From: DATLGB01 sp963726825 | GTDB lineage: Bacteria; Actinomycetota; Thermoleophilia; Solirubrobacterales; Solirubrobacteraceae | Reading direction: 5' to 3' | NCBI GenBank assembly: GCA_963726825.1 | Contig: CAVSDT010000002.1 | Location: 558,001-622,000, forward strand | DNA length: 64,000 nt | Part shown: positions 1 through 8,009 of the stretch, one piece after another | How positions within the stretch are numbered: the first letter of the stretch is position 1 | How the letters are laid out: each line of letters opens with the position of its first letter | Made by a program: the position numbers and the translations under genes | The notes under the pieces: model-generated | Database searches by the model: none | The model's input: the letters and a program-made list of their open reading frames with translations, nothing else | Told to the model about the DNA's origin: nothing

Positions 1-570
1 GTCTGCCCGACCTGCGAGGGCCAGGGCAAGGTCCCCGAGACGCCGTGCCGCGTCTGCTCCGGCCGCGGCCGCGTGGCCGACGAGCGCGCCGTCGCCGTCG
101 ACGTCCCCGCCGGCATCGCCGACGGCCAGCGCATCCGGGTCACCGGCCGCGGCCACGCGGGGGAGCGGGGCGGCCCCCCGGGCGACCTGTTCGTGCTCGT
201 CCACGTCCGCGAGGACAGCCGCTTCGTGCGCGACGGCGACGATCTCGTGACGGCGCTCAGCGTCCCGGCACCGCTCGCCGCGCTCGGCGCGAGCCTCCCC
301 GTTCCGACGCTCGACGGCGACCAGGAGCTCGAGATCCCGGCCGGCACCCAGCCCGGCAAGGTCCTGACCGTGCGGGGGGCGGGCATGCCGTCCCTGCGCA
401 GCGGCCGCCGCGGCGACCTGCGGGTGATGGTCGACGTCTCGGTCCCGCGCAAGCTCGACAAGCACCAGCGCAGGCTGATGCAGGAGCTCGCGGACTCGAT
501 CGGCGACGACGCCTACCGCGACGACGAGTCGGTCCTGGGCAAGCTGCGCCGCCTCGCCCGCCACCTGTGA
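1..570 (+). CDS. dnaJ: DnaJ chaperone, C-terminal part (5' end outside window)
   Basis: The reading frame is open from base 1 and begins inside the zinc-finger region: CPTCEGQG followed by CRVCSGRG are the last two CxxCxGxG repeats of a type I DnaJ (Hsp40). The rest is the two beta-sandwich substrate-binding domains and the C-terminal dimerisation end, finishing at TGA 568-570. DnaJ delivers unfolded clients to DnaK and stimulates its ATPase in the cytoplasm. The J domain and first zinc repeats lie upstream of the window. It overlaps prmA by four bases (GTGA), so the two are translationally coupled. Identification is firm; only the N-terminal half is missing. Confidence 0.95.
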   Translation, partial: VCPTCEGQGKVPETPCRVCSGRGRVADERAVAVDVPAGIADGQRIRVTGRGHAGERGGPPGDLFVLVHVREDSRFVRDGDDLVTALSVPAPLAALGASLPVPTLDGDQELEIPAGTQPGKVLTVRGAGMPSLRSGRRGDLRVMVDVSVPRKLDKHQRRLMQELADSIGDDAYRDDESVLGKLRRLARHL

Positions 571-1394
571 TCCGCCTCGCGGTCCACGTGGGACAGGACC
601 CCGACGGCGTCGTCCTCGCGGAGCTGATGGAGCTCTCACCCGGTGGGGTGGAGGAGCACGACGGCCCTGACGGGCTCCAGTACGTCCTCTACGGCGCCCC
701 CGGCGAGCTCCCCGAGCTGCCCGACTCCCACGTCACCGCGGGCGGGCGCCTGCTGGCGGTCACGAGCACGGAGATCGAGGACGACTGGGACGAGCGCTGG
801 AAGTCGTGGCACCAGCCCGTCGTGCTCGGCGGCCGCCGTGGGCGCCTGCGGGTGCGGCCGCCGTGGGAGCCGGCCCTGGACGACTCCGCGCTTCCCGAGC
901 TGGTCGTGGATCCCGCCCAGGCCTTCGGGACCGGCGCGCACGCGACCACGCGTCTGTGCCTCGAGCTCCTCCTCGACCTCGACACGCCCGCCGACGCCGC
1001 TCTGGCCGACTGGGGCTGCGGGACGGGCGTGCTGGCGATCGCCGCCCACCGCCTCGGCTACGGGCCGGTCGTGGCCGTCGACCACGATCCGCTCGCGGTC
1101 AGCGCGACGATCGACAACGCGGCCGTCAACGGCGTGGACCTGCAGGCCTGGCAGGCCGACCTGCGCGACGGCCCGCTGCCCCCGGCGCCGACCGTCTGCG
1201 CGAACCTGCTGCGGCCGCTGCTGCTGGAGTGCGCTCGATCGCTCGAGACCGTCCCCGACCGGTTGATCGCGTCCGGTCTCCTCGCCGAGGAGGGAGACGA
1301 GGTGGCCGCGGCCTTCGCCCCGCACGGGCTCGTGGAGCGTGATCGTCGACACGCCGCCGAGTGGTGCGCGTTGGTGTTGACGCGCGAGGGGTAG
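567..1394 (+). CDS. prmA: Ribosomal protein L11 methyltransferase
   Basis: Product of 275 aa. The SAM-binding motif I reads DWGCGTGVLAIAA (about residues 148-160) and the region before it, DPAQAFGTGAHATTRLCLE, is the family signature; the NLL of the catalytic/SAM pocket appears as CANLLRPLL. PrmA trimethylates L11. I chose the GTG at 567 because it overlaps the dnaJ stop (GTGA) and begins IRLAVHV, which matches the substrate-recognition domain start; longer frames upstream run inside dnaJ. dnaJ-prmA adjacency is common in Gram-positive and actinobacterial heat-shock operons. Confidence 0.93.
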   Translation: MIRLAVHVGQDPDGVVLAELMELSPGGVEEHDGPDGLQYVLYGAPGELPELPDSHVTAGGRLLAVTSTEIEDDWDERWKSWHQPVVLGGRRGRLRVRPPWEPALDDSALPELVVDPAQAFGTGAHATTRLCLELLLDLDTPADAALADWGCGTGVLAIAAHRLGYGPVVAVDHDPLAVSATIDNAAVNGVDLQAWQADLRDGPLPPAPTVCANLLRPLLLECARSLETVPDRLIASGLLAEEGDEVAAAFAPHGLVERDRRHAAEWCALVLTREG

Positions 1395-1405
1395 AGACTG
1401 CTGCG

Positions 1406-2785
1406 ATGCCCTGGAACGTCGTGATCCTCGGCGGTGGCTACGGCGGACTGACCGCCGCCCGCCGCCTCGAGAAGCTCCTCCCCAACCAGTCGGCGAGCGT
1501 CACGCTCGTCTCGGACCAGAACTTCATGCTCAACACGACGCTGCTCCCTGGGGCGTCGGGGGGCACGCTGGAGCCGCGCCACGTCGTCGTGCCGCTGCGC
1601 GAGGAGCTGCATTCGACCCACATCCGGATCGGCCGCGTCGTCGGCCACGACCGCGACGCCCGGACGATCTCCTACGTCCCCGGCGAGGGCGCGGAGGAGT
1701 CGCTGCACTACGACCAGCTGATCGTCGCGCTCGGCTCGACGTCCAAGACGCTCCCGGTCCCCGGCCTCCAGGAGCACGCGATGGGCTTCAAGACCCTCGC
1801 GGAGGCGATCGCGCTGCGCAACCGGCTGATCTCCTCGATGGAACGGGCGGAGGCCGAGGAGGACCTCGACGCGCGCCGCGCGCTGCTGTCGTTCGTCTTC
1901 GTCGGCGGCGGCTACGCCGGGCTCGAGGGCCTCGCGGAGCTGCAGGACCTCGGGCGCGACATCATCGAGAACTACCCGCGCTGCAAGGTCACCGGGATGC
2001 GCTTCGTCCTGATCGAGGCACGTGACCGCGTGATGGGGGAGATCTCGCCGTCCCTGGCCGAGTTCGCCTCCGCGGAGCTGCGCAAGCGCGGCATCGAGAT
2101 CATGACCGGGACCCAGGTCGAGACGATCGAGGCCGACGTCGTCACCCTCAAGGACGGGACCACCATCCCGGCGCGGACGGTCTGCTGGACCGCCGGCGTC
2201 ACACCCGTCCCCGTCGTGGCCAAGCTCGGCTTCGAGCTCGACGGGGACCGCCTGGCCACCGACCGCTTCTGCCAGGTCAAGGGCACCGACGACGTCTGGG
2301 CGATCGGCGACTGCGCCGCGATCCCCGACCCCGCGCGCAAGGGTCAGCCGTGCCCGCCGACGGCCCAGCACGGCATGCGCCAGGGCCGCACCGTGGCCCG
2401 CAACGTCGCCAACCGGCTCGCCGGCCGCAAGCCCAGGCCCTTCCGCTACAAGACGCTCGGCGTGTTCGTCGACATGGGCCGCCAGGAGGCCGTCGCGGAG
2501 ACCGTCGGCATCAAGTGGCGCGGCTTCCCGGCCTGGTTCCTCGCCCGCACCTACCACCTGTCGCAGATGCCGGGCTACAAGCGCCGGCTGCGCATCACGA
2601 TCGACTGGACCGTCGACCTCGTCTTCCCGCGCGACACCGCCGAGCTCGGGCAGCTCGGCCACCCGCCGCGGCTCGAAGGCCCGGCGCAGCCGTCAGGCGG
2701 GGCGCCCGAGGCCGGCCCCGACGAAGGCGTCGGCCTCGCCGGCGTTGCACTCGACGACGGATCGGGCACGCAGGCACGTCCGTAG
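1406..2785 (+). CDS. ndh: Type II NADH dehydrogenase (NDH-2)
   Basis: 459 aa FAD/NAD(P)-binding oxidoreductase. The N-terminal dinucleotide fold begins VVILGGGYGGLTAARRL, a second Rossmann motif is FVFVGGGYAGLEGLAEL (about 168-184), and the FAD-contacting segment is VWAIGDCAAIP. The C-terminal region (WFLARTYHLSQMPGYKRRL) resembles the membrane-association segment of NDH-2, which transfers electrons from NADH to quinone without pumping protons. Start taken at ATG 1406, 11 bases after prmA; an upstream GTG would add an unrelated 15 residues. The last 30 or so residues overlap the convergent DUF192 gene and look unlike the family, so the natural end is probably read-through tail. Confidence 0.9.
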   Translation: MPWNVVILGGGYGGLTAARRLEKLLPNQSASVTLVSDQNFMLNTTLLPGASGGTLEPRHVVVPLREELHSTHIRIGRVVGHDRDARTISYVPGEGAEESLHYDQLIVALGSTSKTLPVPGLQEHAMGFKTLAEAIALRNRLISSMERAEAEEDLDARRALLSFVFVGGGYAGLEGLAELQDLGRDIIENYPRCKVTGMRFVLIEARDRVMGEISPSLAEFASAELRKRGIEIMTGTQVETIEADVVTLKDGTTIPARTVCWTAGVTPVPVVAKLGFELDGDRLATDRFCQVKGTDDVWAIGDCAAIPDPARKGQPCPPTAQHGMRQGRTVARNVANRLAGRKPRPFRYKTLGVFVDMGRQEAVAETVGIKWRGFPAWFLARTYHLSQMPGYKRRLRITIDWTVDLVFPRDTAELGQLGHPPRLEGPAQPSGGAPEAGPDEGVGLAGVALDDGSGTQARP

Positions 2786-3046
2786 CCGCGTCGGCGGCAC
2801 GTCGCGGTCGATCCTGACCGTCGTGCCGTCCTTCGCGAGCCACACGAGGTCCAGCGGGAAGCGCATCGTCACGGTGTGGACGCTGCGGCACTTCGGGATG
2901 TGCAGCGCGAGCCCCGTCGGCAGCGCGTCGAGCCGGGCGAGGCCCTTCGAGCGCGACCGGCGCGTCTTGGCGTAGGCGACGCGGTGCTCGCCGTCGAGGT
3001 CGGTGGCGGGCAGCGCGTCGAGGCGCTCACAGGGTGCGGGCGCCAT
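2693..3046 (-). CDS. DUF192 family protein
   Basis: 117 aa. The core HIPKCRSVHTVTMRFPLDLVWL followed by a VRIDRDVPP stretch and ARSVVECNAGEADAFV is the DUF192 fold, a small beta-barrel of unknown function often found beside secretion or pilus genes. Cysteines at about 53, 91 and 100. No signal peptide is visible. Its ATG overlaps the stop of the upstream membrane protein gene (ATGA), so the two form an operon. Its 3' end overlaps the convergent NADH dehydrogenase gene by 93 bp, which is unusually deep. Confidence 0.85.
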   Translation of the reverse strand: MAPAPCERLDALPATDLDGEHRVAYAKTRRSRSKGLARLDALPTGLALHIPKCRSVHTVTMRFPLDLVWLAKDGTTVRIDRDVPPTRLRTCLRARSVVECNAGEADAFVGAGLGRPA

Positions 3047-4278
3047 CAGCCGAGGCAGAACTCGCAGCCGCCGCCGCCACCGGTCCCACCGCCCCCACCG
3101 GAGCCGCCTCCGCCGGACGGCGGTGCGGCCGTCGGCGCGGGGGCCTGGGGGACAGCGGTCGCCGCGGGCGGCGTCGTGGCGGTGGAGGGGGCCTGCGGGG
3201 CGGCCTTGGCCCTGGCCCTGGCCCGGGCGGCCGCACGCTCGGCGGCCTTGCGCTTCGCGATGCGGGCGCGGCGCGCGGCCTGGCGGGCGTCCTTGATCGC
3301 GCCGGCGTGCGCGGCCGCCGCACCCGTCTGGGCGGTGCGGAACTCCTCCCGCTGCTGCCGCTGCTCGGCCGTGAGGCCGGGGGTGGCCGTCGCGGAGGGA
3401 GTCGCCGTGGGCTCGGCGGTCGTCGTCGGCTCGGGGGTGCTGGTGCGCTGGGAGGCCTTGCTGTCGCCCGAGCCGGTGTCGCCGGTGAGCAGCGAGGTGC
3501 CGACGACGACGATCAGCACGCCGGCGACGGCGTAGACGACGAGGCGGACCATCGGGGTCGCCCACAGGGCGCCGATGCCGCGCTTGCCGTCCTTGCGCCT
3601 GCGCGGCGGGACCGTGGCCGTCGCGGTGGTGGCGGCGGCGACGGTGGCCGGTGCGGGCGCCGGGCGCCAGCCCGAGTCGCCCCAGTCGTCGACGTCGCCG
3701 ATGTCGGCGCTCGGGCGCAGGGGCGGGTCGGCTGCGGGCGCGGTCGCCGGGCCCTCGGCGCGGCGGCCGTTGCGGGGCGGGTCGGCGTCGTCGTGTCCGT
3801 GATGGCCGTTGCGGCCGACGGCGTCGTCGCCGGGTGCGTCGTGCCCGTTGCGGGCGGGTTCCTCGCCGGGGTGGTCGTCGACGTCGTGCGCGGGCGCGGG
3901 CGGCTCGTCCCGGCCCACGTCCCAGCTCGTGAAGGCCGGCGGCGTGGCGACGGCCGTCGGCACCTCGGCGGGCACCTCCTCGCTCCCCACCACGCGCTCG
4001 GACTCGCCGTCGACGGCGCCGTCGGCGCCCCAGTCGTCCACCTCGTCCCAGGTGTCCACCGTGCCGACGCCCGAGCCGCCGAAGGCCGCTGCGCCCGTGC
4101 GCGCGAGCGGGCGCGAGGACGTCGGACGCCCTGCGGCGGCGGCCCGCTTGCGCGGACGACGGCCGCGGCGCTTGGTGGCGGTGCGTGAGCGCGAGGCAGG
4201 CTTCGAGGTCCGCTTGATGCGGCCCACGACGATCAACCCCACACCGAGCACGGCGGCTAGGACCAGCAGGACTTCCAT
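3046..4278 (-). CDS. Membrane protein with disordered region and C-terminal Gly-rich CxxC tail
   Basis: 410 aa of unknown function. An N-terminal hydrophobic helix (residues about 2-18, MEVLLVLAAVLGVGLIVVG) is followed by a very basic stretch, a long low-complexity acidic/His/Asn region, a second membrane helix near residues 245-265 (VRLVVYAVAGVLIVVVG), a Thr/Pro-rich segment, a charged Ala/Arg coiled-coil-like stretch (QRQQREEFRTAQ), and a tail of Gly runs ending CEFCLG. I chose ATG 4278, preceded by GAGG, rather than the frame's earlier ATG at 4317, because it places the hydrophobic helix at the N terminus. Operon partner of the DUF192 gene. No recognised domain. Confidence 0.7.
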   Translation of the reverse strand: MEVLLVLAAVLGVGLIVVGRIKRTSKPASRSRTATKRRGRRPRKRAAAAGRPTSSRPLARTGAAAFGGSGVGTVDTWDEVDDWGADGAVDGESERVVGSEEVPAEVPTAVATPPAFTSWDVGRDEPPAPAHDVDDHPGEEPARNGHDAPGDDAVGRNGHHGHDDADPPRNGRRAEGPATAPAADPPLRPSADIGDVDDWGDSGWRPAPAPATVAAATTATATVPPRRRKDGKRGIGALWATPMVRLVVYAVAGVLIVVVGTSLLTGDTGSGDSKASQRTSTPEPTTTAEPTATPSATATPGLTAEQRQQREEFRTAQTGAAAAHAGAIKDARQAARRARIAKRKAAERAAARARARAKAAPQAPSTATTPPAATAVPQAPAPTAAPPSGGGGSGGGGGTGGGGGCEFCLG

Positions 4279-4373
4279 GTGCACCTCGATGGTCGCAGCA
4301 CCCCCGGAGGGGCGCAACGTCGTGAAACTCAGCCTGACGTCCGGGAGGAGGGTTCCCGAATCGCACGCTGGGC

Positions 4374-4379
4374 TATCTT
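4374..4379 (+). promoter_or_regulatory. -10 hexamer TATCTT for the zinc-ribbon gene
   Basis: TATCTT lies six bases before the GTG start at 4386. That spacing would start transcription at or next to the start codon, giving a leaderless mRNA. The same arrangement recurs across the window. Confidence 0.55.
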
Positions 4380-4385
4380 CGGCCC

Positions 4386-5303
4386 GTGACCGGCCCGGAC
4401 TTGAGCCCCGAACCTGCGTCCGTGGCCGTTCGCAGCGGCGGGAGGCAGCGCCCGGTGGTGCTGACGTTCGGACTGCGGCCTGAGCGATTGACGGACGGCG
4501 AGGGGCGCATCGACTGCTTCCTCGAGCCCCCCGGCCCCGAGAAGCTCGACCTCCTCGTCAAGGCCCTGCGCTCCGGGCTCGAGGACGGCGGAGCGGTGAT
4601 CGTCCTCCTCCCGGAGTGGTTCGACGCCGACGGCGCGATGCGCCTGGACATGGCCCTCGCCGTGCTCGACGACGCCCGCATCGCCGTGCACCGCACCGCC
4701 CTGCCGCCGCTGGCCGGCACCGCCCTGGCCTCCCTGGCCTCCGCCGTCGCACCCCACCTGCCCTCGGCCGGGATGCTCGCGTCGGTGCTCGGGGACCTCG
4801 AGGCCCAGCTGCAGGTCATCACCTGGCTGGGCAGCGTCGGCGGGCTCACCACGCCCGCGCCGTCCTTCGGGATGTCGCTGACCTCCTTCGGCCCGGGCTC
4901 GGCCTTCGCCGTCTCCTCCTATCCGGAGCTCGCGGTGCACAAGGTGCGCGGAGGCGGGTTGGACGGGATCCCGCTGCCACCGGTCGAACGGCCCTCGCGC
5001 CTCGTCGTGGCCGACCACGGGGGCGACGCCGCCTGGATGCTCGGGCCCGTCAAGGACAGCCTCGGCGTCGAGGTCCGCGCCGTCGACCCCATGGACGCCG
5101 GTCGCAGGTGGTGGGGGACGGGCAAGCTCGTGGAGGGCGTCCTGGTGCCGATCGACGTCGACCGCCTCGGCCGCCAGCTGATGACGGGCCGCGAGATGTG
5201 GAGCTGCCGGTGGTGCGCGGCCGAGATCGGCCGCTCACCCTGCCCGATGTGCGGGCACCGCGGGGGGCCTGCCCGCCGGCCTCAGCAGGGCGCGCGCAAG
5301 TAG
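4386..5303 (+). CDS. Orphan protein with C-terminal double-CxxC zinc ribbon
   Basis: 305 aa; I do not recognise the family. Residues about 20-265 look like a soluble alpha/beta domain (VVLTFGLRPERL, GAVIVLLPEWFDADG, SRLVVADHGGDAAWMLG). The end carries a zinc ribbon, CRWCAAEIGRSPCPMCG, with two CxxC pairs. No signal peptide or membrane helix. GTG start at 4386 sits six bases after a TATCTT hexamer. The last 22 bp overlap the convergent lipoprotein gene. Position next to the Tad pilus genes is the only hint of role. Confidence 0.75.
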   Translation: MTGPDLSPEPASVAVRSGGRQRPVVLTFGLRPERLTDGEGRIDCFLEPPGPEKLDLLVKALRSGLEDGGAVIVLLPEWFDADGAMRLDMALAVLDDARIAVHRTALPPLAGTALASLASAVAPHLPSAGMLASVLGDLEAQLQVITWLGSVGGLTTPAPSFGMSLTSFGPGSAFAVSSYPELAVHKVRGGGLDGIPLPPVERPSRLVVADHGGDAAWMLGPVKDSLGVEVRAVDPMDAGRRWWGTGKLVEGVLVPIDVDRLGRQLMTGREMWSCRWCAAEIGRSPCPMCGHRGGPARRPQQGARK

Positions 5304-5791
5304 GACGTCACGCGCGGACCGGCGTCCGTCGTGACCTTGCCGGTGGCGAAGTAGAGCCGGCCGTCGCAGGAGCGCGGCTCGCGCAGCGTCACCGTCGCCG
5401 GGACCGCCTGCCGGTCGCCGTCCACGCAGTTGGGGTCGCAGTCGTTGAAGCGCATCGTCCCGGTGCCCGTCGCGCCCTCGGGGGCCCAGCGCGACCAGTC
5501 GACGTCCTCCACCTGGCTGTCGGCGGCGAACACGACCGTCGACGGGCGCACGGACGTCCGGCCGAACACGTCGAAGAGGCCGACCTCACCGGCGGCGAGC
5601 TGCGCCCGCACCTTCGCCGGCAGCGGCTGCGCCTGCGACGCGGTCGGCGTCGGCGTCGGCGCGTCCAGTCGCTCCTGCGGGATCGCGGTCGGCTCCTCGG
5701 GCAGCGCGGCCCCGGAGGACTCCTCGCCACAGCCGGTGGCGCCGGCCGCCAGGGCGCAGAGGAGCAGCAGGGTGGGGACGGCGCGGCGCAT
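5282..5791 (-). CDS. Predicted lipoprotein, unknown function
   Basis: 169 aa. The N terminus MRRAVPTLLLLCALAAG with lipobox ATGC (Cys about 21) is a lipoprotein signal peptide, then a Pro/Thr/Gln-rich linker and a compact domain with FNDCDPNCVDG and a final Cys at the very C terminus, so two disulfides are possible. ATG overlaps the stop of the upstream TadG-like/M15 gene (ATGA), so it is translated with it and may act at the same envelope site. No recognised domain. Confidence 0.75.
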   Translation of the reverse strand: MRRAVPTLLLLCALAAGATGCGEESSGAALPEEPTAIPQERLDAPTPTPTASQAQPLPAKVRAQLAAGEVGLFDVFGRTSVRPSTVVFAADSQVEDVDWSRWAPEGATGTGTMRFNDCDPNCVDGDRQAVPATVTLREPRSCDGRLYFATGKVTTDAGPRVTSYLRAPC

Positions 5792-7182
5792 CAGTCGTTC
5801 GGCGAGATCTTCGGCTCGCCACAGTATTGGTTGTGCAGGGAGGCGGCCTGGCCGCGCACGCCGTCGTAGCGGTCGGGGAACGCCGACACCTGGACGGTCT
5901 GCGCGAGGTGCCCGGTGGTCCCGCCATAGCCCCCGCGGTCGAGCGCGATCGCCTTCGCGAGGAACGAGGAGGTCGCGTAGGCGACGTTCGTGCGCTGCTC
6001 GAACGTGCCCCAGCCGGCCGCGCGCTGCTGGAAGACGCCGACGGAGTCGCGGTCGCCGTAGGTCAGGTTGCGCACGCCGGACTCGACGATCGCGGTCTCG
6101 AACGTCGCCAGGCGCACCCGCGCGGAGGCGTTGCGGTCCTCCAGGACGCTGCACATGATCCGCATGACCGCGGGGTCGGGGTTGCCGGCCGTCGCGGTCG
6201 CCGTGCCGTCGTTGAGCAGGTCGAGGTCCTCGTAGGCGGCGTCCCAGTCGATGAGGCGGACGTCCAGCGCCTGATCGCCGAAGCCATAGCCGCCGCCCGC
6301 GCCCGCCCCGATGCTCGCCGAGCCGGCGTCGACGTGGAGATGGTCGTAGTGGCCCGGGGCGCGCCAGATCGTCGCGTAGCCCAGTCGCTGCAGGTCTGCG
6401 ATCAGCGGGTCAAGCGCCGCCATCTCCGCGGGGGACTGGCCCGCGCCCGCGTTGATGTCCAGTGCCCCGGCGTTGCCGCACGCGTAGTGCTGCGACGTCG
6501 TGGAGCGCCCGACGGCGGCGGCCGATCCGGGCCCGGAGAACGCCGCGTTCTCCCCGATGTCGAAGCCCTGGGACTGCAGGAACCGCCCGAGCTTGATCAC
6601 GTCGTTGCCCGGGCCGGCGTCGGTGCAGGTCGGCTTGTCCCCGTCCAGCTGCGACTTCTGGAAGCGGTCCCACTCCGCCTGGGTGACCTTGCGGTCGCCG
6701 CCGCCGGCCGCGCCCCCGGAGCCGCCGCCAGACCCCCCGCCGCCGCCGAGGCCCGTGCCGGCGCTGACCTCGATGCGCGCGCGGGCCTTCGCGGCGCCCC
6801 TGACGTCCTCCGCGTCGACGCGCTTGGCGTCGCCGCCGAGCTGCTCCGAGGTGAGCACGCGCACCTTCACGTCGGTGTCGCGGCGGTGGTAGGCGACGAC
6901 GACCGCGCCGTTGCGCTTCGCGTAGTCGGCGACGGCGGCCCGGACGGGGGCGTCCTGGATCAGCGACGGGTCGGCGATGCCGCCGCCCGCCATCATCGCC
7001 TCCAGCTGCTGCTTGGCGCTGCGGGCGCCGGCGAGGGCGGCCGCGTCGGCGGCCGTCTGGGCCTGGGAGCGCAGGACGGCACCGCGGGCGACCTGGAAGA
7101 GCCCGAAGCCGAGGGCCAGGACGCTGAGCAGCAGCGCCGCCATCAGCGGGAAGATCTGTCCGTCCTGGCGACGCATGGCCAC
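5791..7182 (-). CDS. TadG-like pilin N terminus fused to M15-type peptidase and lysozyme-like domain
   Basis: 463 aa, three parts. Residues 1-140 look like a TadG/pseudopilin: short basic leader, MRRQDGQIFPLMAALLL helix, then AAADAAALAGA typical of TadG-like proteins. After a Gly/Ser linker (145-163), residues about 165-290 resemble a VanY/M15 D,D-peptidase with metal ligands H232, D242 and HLH at 281-283. Residues 335-455 resemble the lytic-transglycosylase-like domain of actinobacterial wall hydrolases (E367, YGDRDSVGVFQQR, GWGT). It would anchor wall-cleaving activity to the membrane near the pilus. GTG start at 7182 lies six bases after TAGATT; ATG two codons later is possible. Domain assignments are from motifs only. 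Confidence 0.75.
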   Translation of the reverse strand: MAMRRQDGQIFPLMAALLLSVLALGFGLFQVARGAVLRSQAQTAADAAALAGARSAKQQLEAMMAGGGIADPSLIQDAPVRAAVADYAKRNGAVVVAYHRRDTDVKVRVLTSEQLGGDAKRVDAEDVRGAAKARARIEVSAGTGLGGGGGSGGGSGGAAGGGDRKVTQAEWDRFQKSQLDGDKPTCTDAGPGNDVIKLGRFLQSQGFDIGENAAFSGPGSAAAVGRSTTSQHYACGNAGALDINAGAGQSPAEMAALDPLIADLQRLGYATIWRAPGHYDHLHVDAGSASIGAGAGGGYGFGDQALDVRLIDWDAAYEDLDLLNDGTATATAGNPDPAVMRIMCSVLEDRNASARVRLATFETAIVESGVRNLTYGDRDSVGVFQQRAAGWGTFEQRTNVAYATSSFLAKAIALDRGGYGGTTGHLAQTVQVSAFPDRYDGVRGQAASLHNQYCGEPKISPND

Positions 7183-7188
7183 GTGGTC

Positions 7189-7194
7189 AATCTA
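7189..7194 (-). promoter_or_regulatory. -10 hexamer TAGATT for the TadG-like/M15 gene
   Basis: On the minus strand TAGATT ends six bases before the GTG start at 7182, implying a leaderless transcript divergent from cpaB. Confidence 0.5.
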
Positions 7195-7220
7195 CGCACG
7201 GGTGCGCGGGTGCGCGTGGG

Positions 7221-7235
7221 TCGGGGGCCTCAACC
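7221..7235 (-). promoter_or_regulatory. Weak copy of the Flp-pilin upstream motif
   Basis: Minus-strand GGTTGAGGCCCCCGA matches 12 of 15 bases of GGTTGAGTCCCACGG found before the first Flp pilin gene. It sits 39 bp upstream of the TadG-like gene. Possible shared operator of the pilus regulon. Confidence 0.35.
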
Positions 7236-7283
7236 TGCCCTTGGGACCGGTCATGAGACGGCGCGGTCGGGGCCGATCGCGGG

Positions 7284-7289
7284 TACCTT
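7284..7289 (+). promoter_or_regulatory. -10 hexamer TACCTT for the tad operon
   Basis: TACCTT ends six bases before the cpaB GTG at 7296, the same geometry as at 4374 and 7189. It is the likely start of the tad transcript. Confidence 0.55.
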
Positions 7290-7295
7290 CACGGC

Positions 7296-8009
7296 GTGAA
7301 TCCGCGTCAGCGTCGTGCGCTCCTGCTGTTGATCCTCTCCTTCGTGGGGCTCGTCGTCGTGTTCGTGCTCGTGTCGGGCTACGTCTCCGACGTCCGCAAG
7401 GAGGTCGACCCGAAGGTCACGGTGCTCGCCCTGAGCAAGGACGCGCCGCCCTTCAAGGCCTTGACCGACGACATGGTCGAGACGAAGCGGATGCCCAAGC
7501 GCTACGCCCCCAAGACGGCCCTGACCGACCGCGGTCAGATCGTCGGCTTCGTCCCGCGGTCGGAGCTGACCGCCGGTTCGATCCTGCAGGACGGGATGCT
7601 CTCCTCGCCGCCGGCGCTGCAGCCCGGCCAGCGCGAGCTCGCGATCCTCGTCGACGCCGAGACGGGGGTCGCCGGCAAGATCCAGACGGGCTCGACCGTC
7701 GACGTCGTCGCCACCTTCGAGGCGTCCGACCGCTCGCCGGCCACCTCGGAGGTCGTCGTCCCCGACGCCCAGGTGCTCGGCGTGGGCCAGACCCGCGTCA
7801 AGGGGGGCAACCAGCAGGACGCCGACCCCACGACCGTCGTGCCCGTGACCTTCGCGCTCACCCCACAGCAGGTGCTCAAGATCCAGTACGCCGAGTCGCT
7901 GGCCGCCGAGGTCCGCCTGGCGCTGCGCCGTCCCGGCGACGCGCAGAAGCTCAAGGGCTCCGAGCGCGAGTACCAGCGGCCCAAGGGCGCCTCGGGGCAG
8001 GGGTCCTGA
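7296..8009 (+). CDS. cpaB: Flp pilus assembly protein CpaB/RcpC
   Basis: 237 aa. N-terminal membrane helix (LLLLILSFVGLVVVFVLVSG, residues 9-28), then an SAF-type domain (DAPPFKALTDDMVETKRMP, about 50-110) and a C-terminal domain with VPVTFALTPQQVLKIQYAE, matching CpaB/RcpC, which helps assemble or stabilise the Tad secretion channel on the outer face of the membrane. First gene of the tad operon; its TGA overlaps the ATG of tadZ. Confidence 0.87.
   Translation: MNPRQRRALLLLILSFVGLVVVFVLVSGYVSDVRKEVDPKVTVLALSKDAPPFKALTDDMVETKRMPKRYAPKTALTDRGQIVGFVPRSELTAGSILQDGMLSSPPALQPGQRELAILVDAETGVAGKIQTGSTVDVVATFEASDRSPATSEVVVPDAQVLGVGQTRVKGGNQQDADPTTVVPVTFALTPQQVLKIQYAESLAAEVRLALRRPGDAQKLKGSEREYQRPKGASGQGS

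Noticed and set aside
1058..2662. 534-codon minus-strand frame opposite prmA and ndh
   Set aside because: Shadow of well-supported plus-strand genes.
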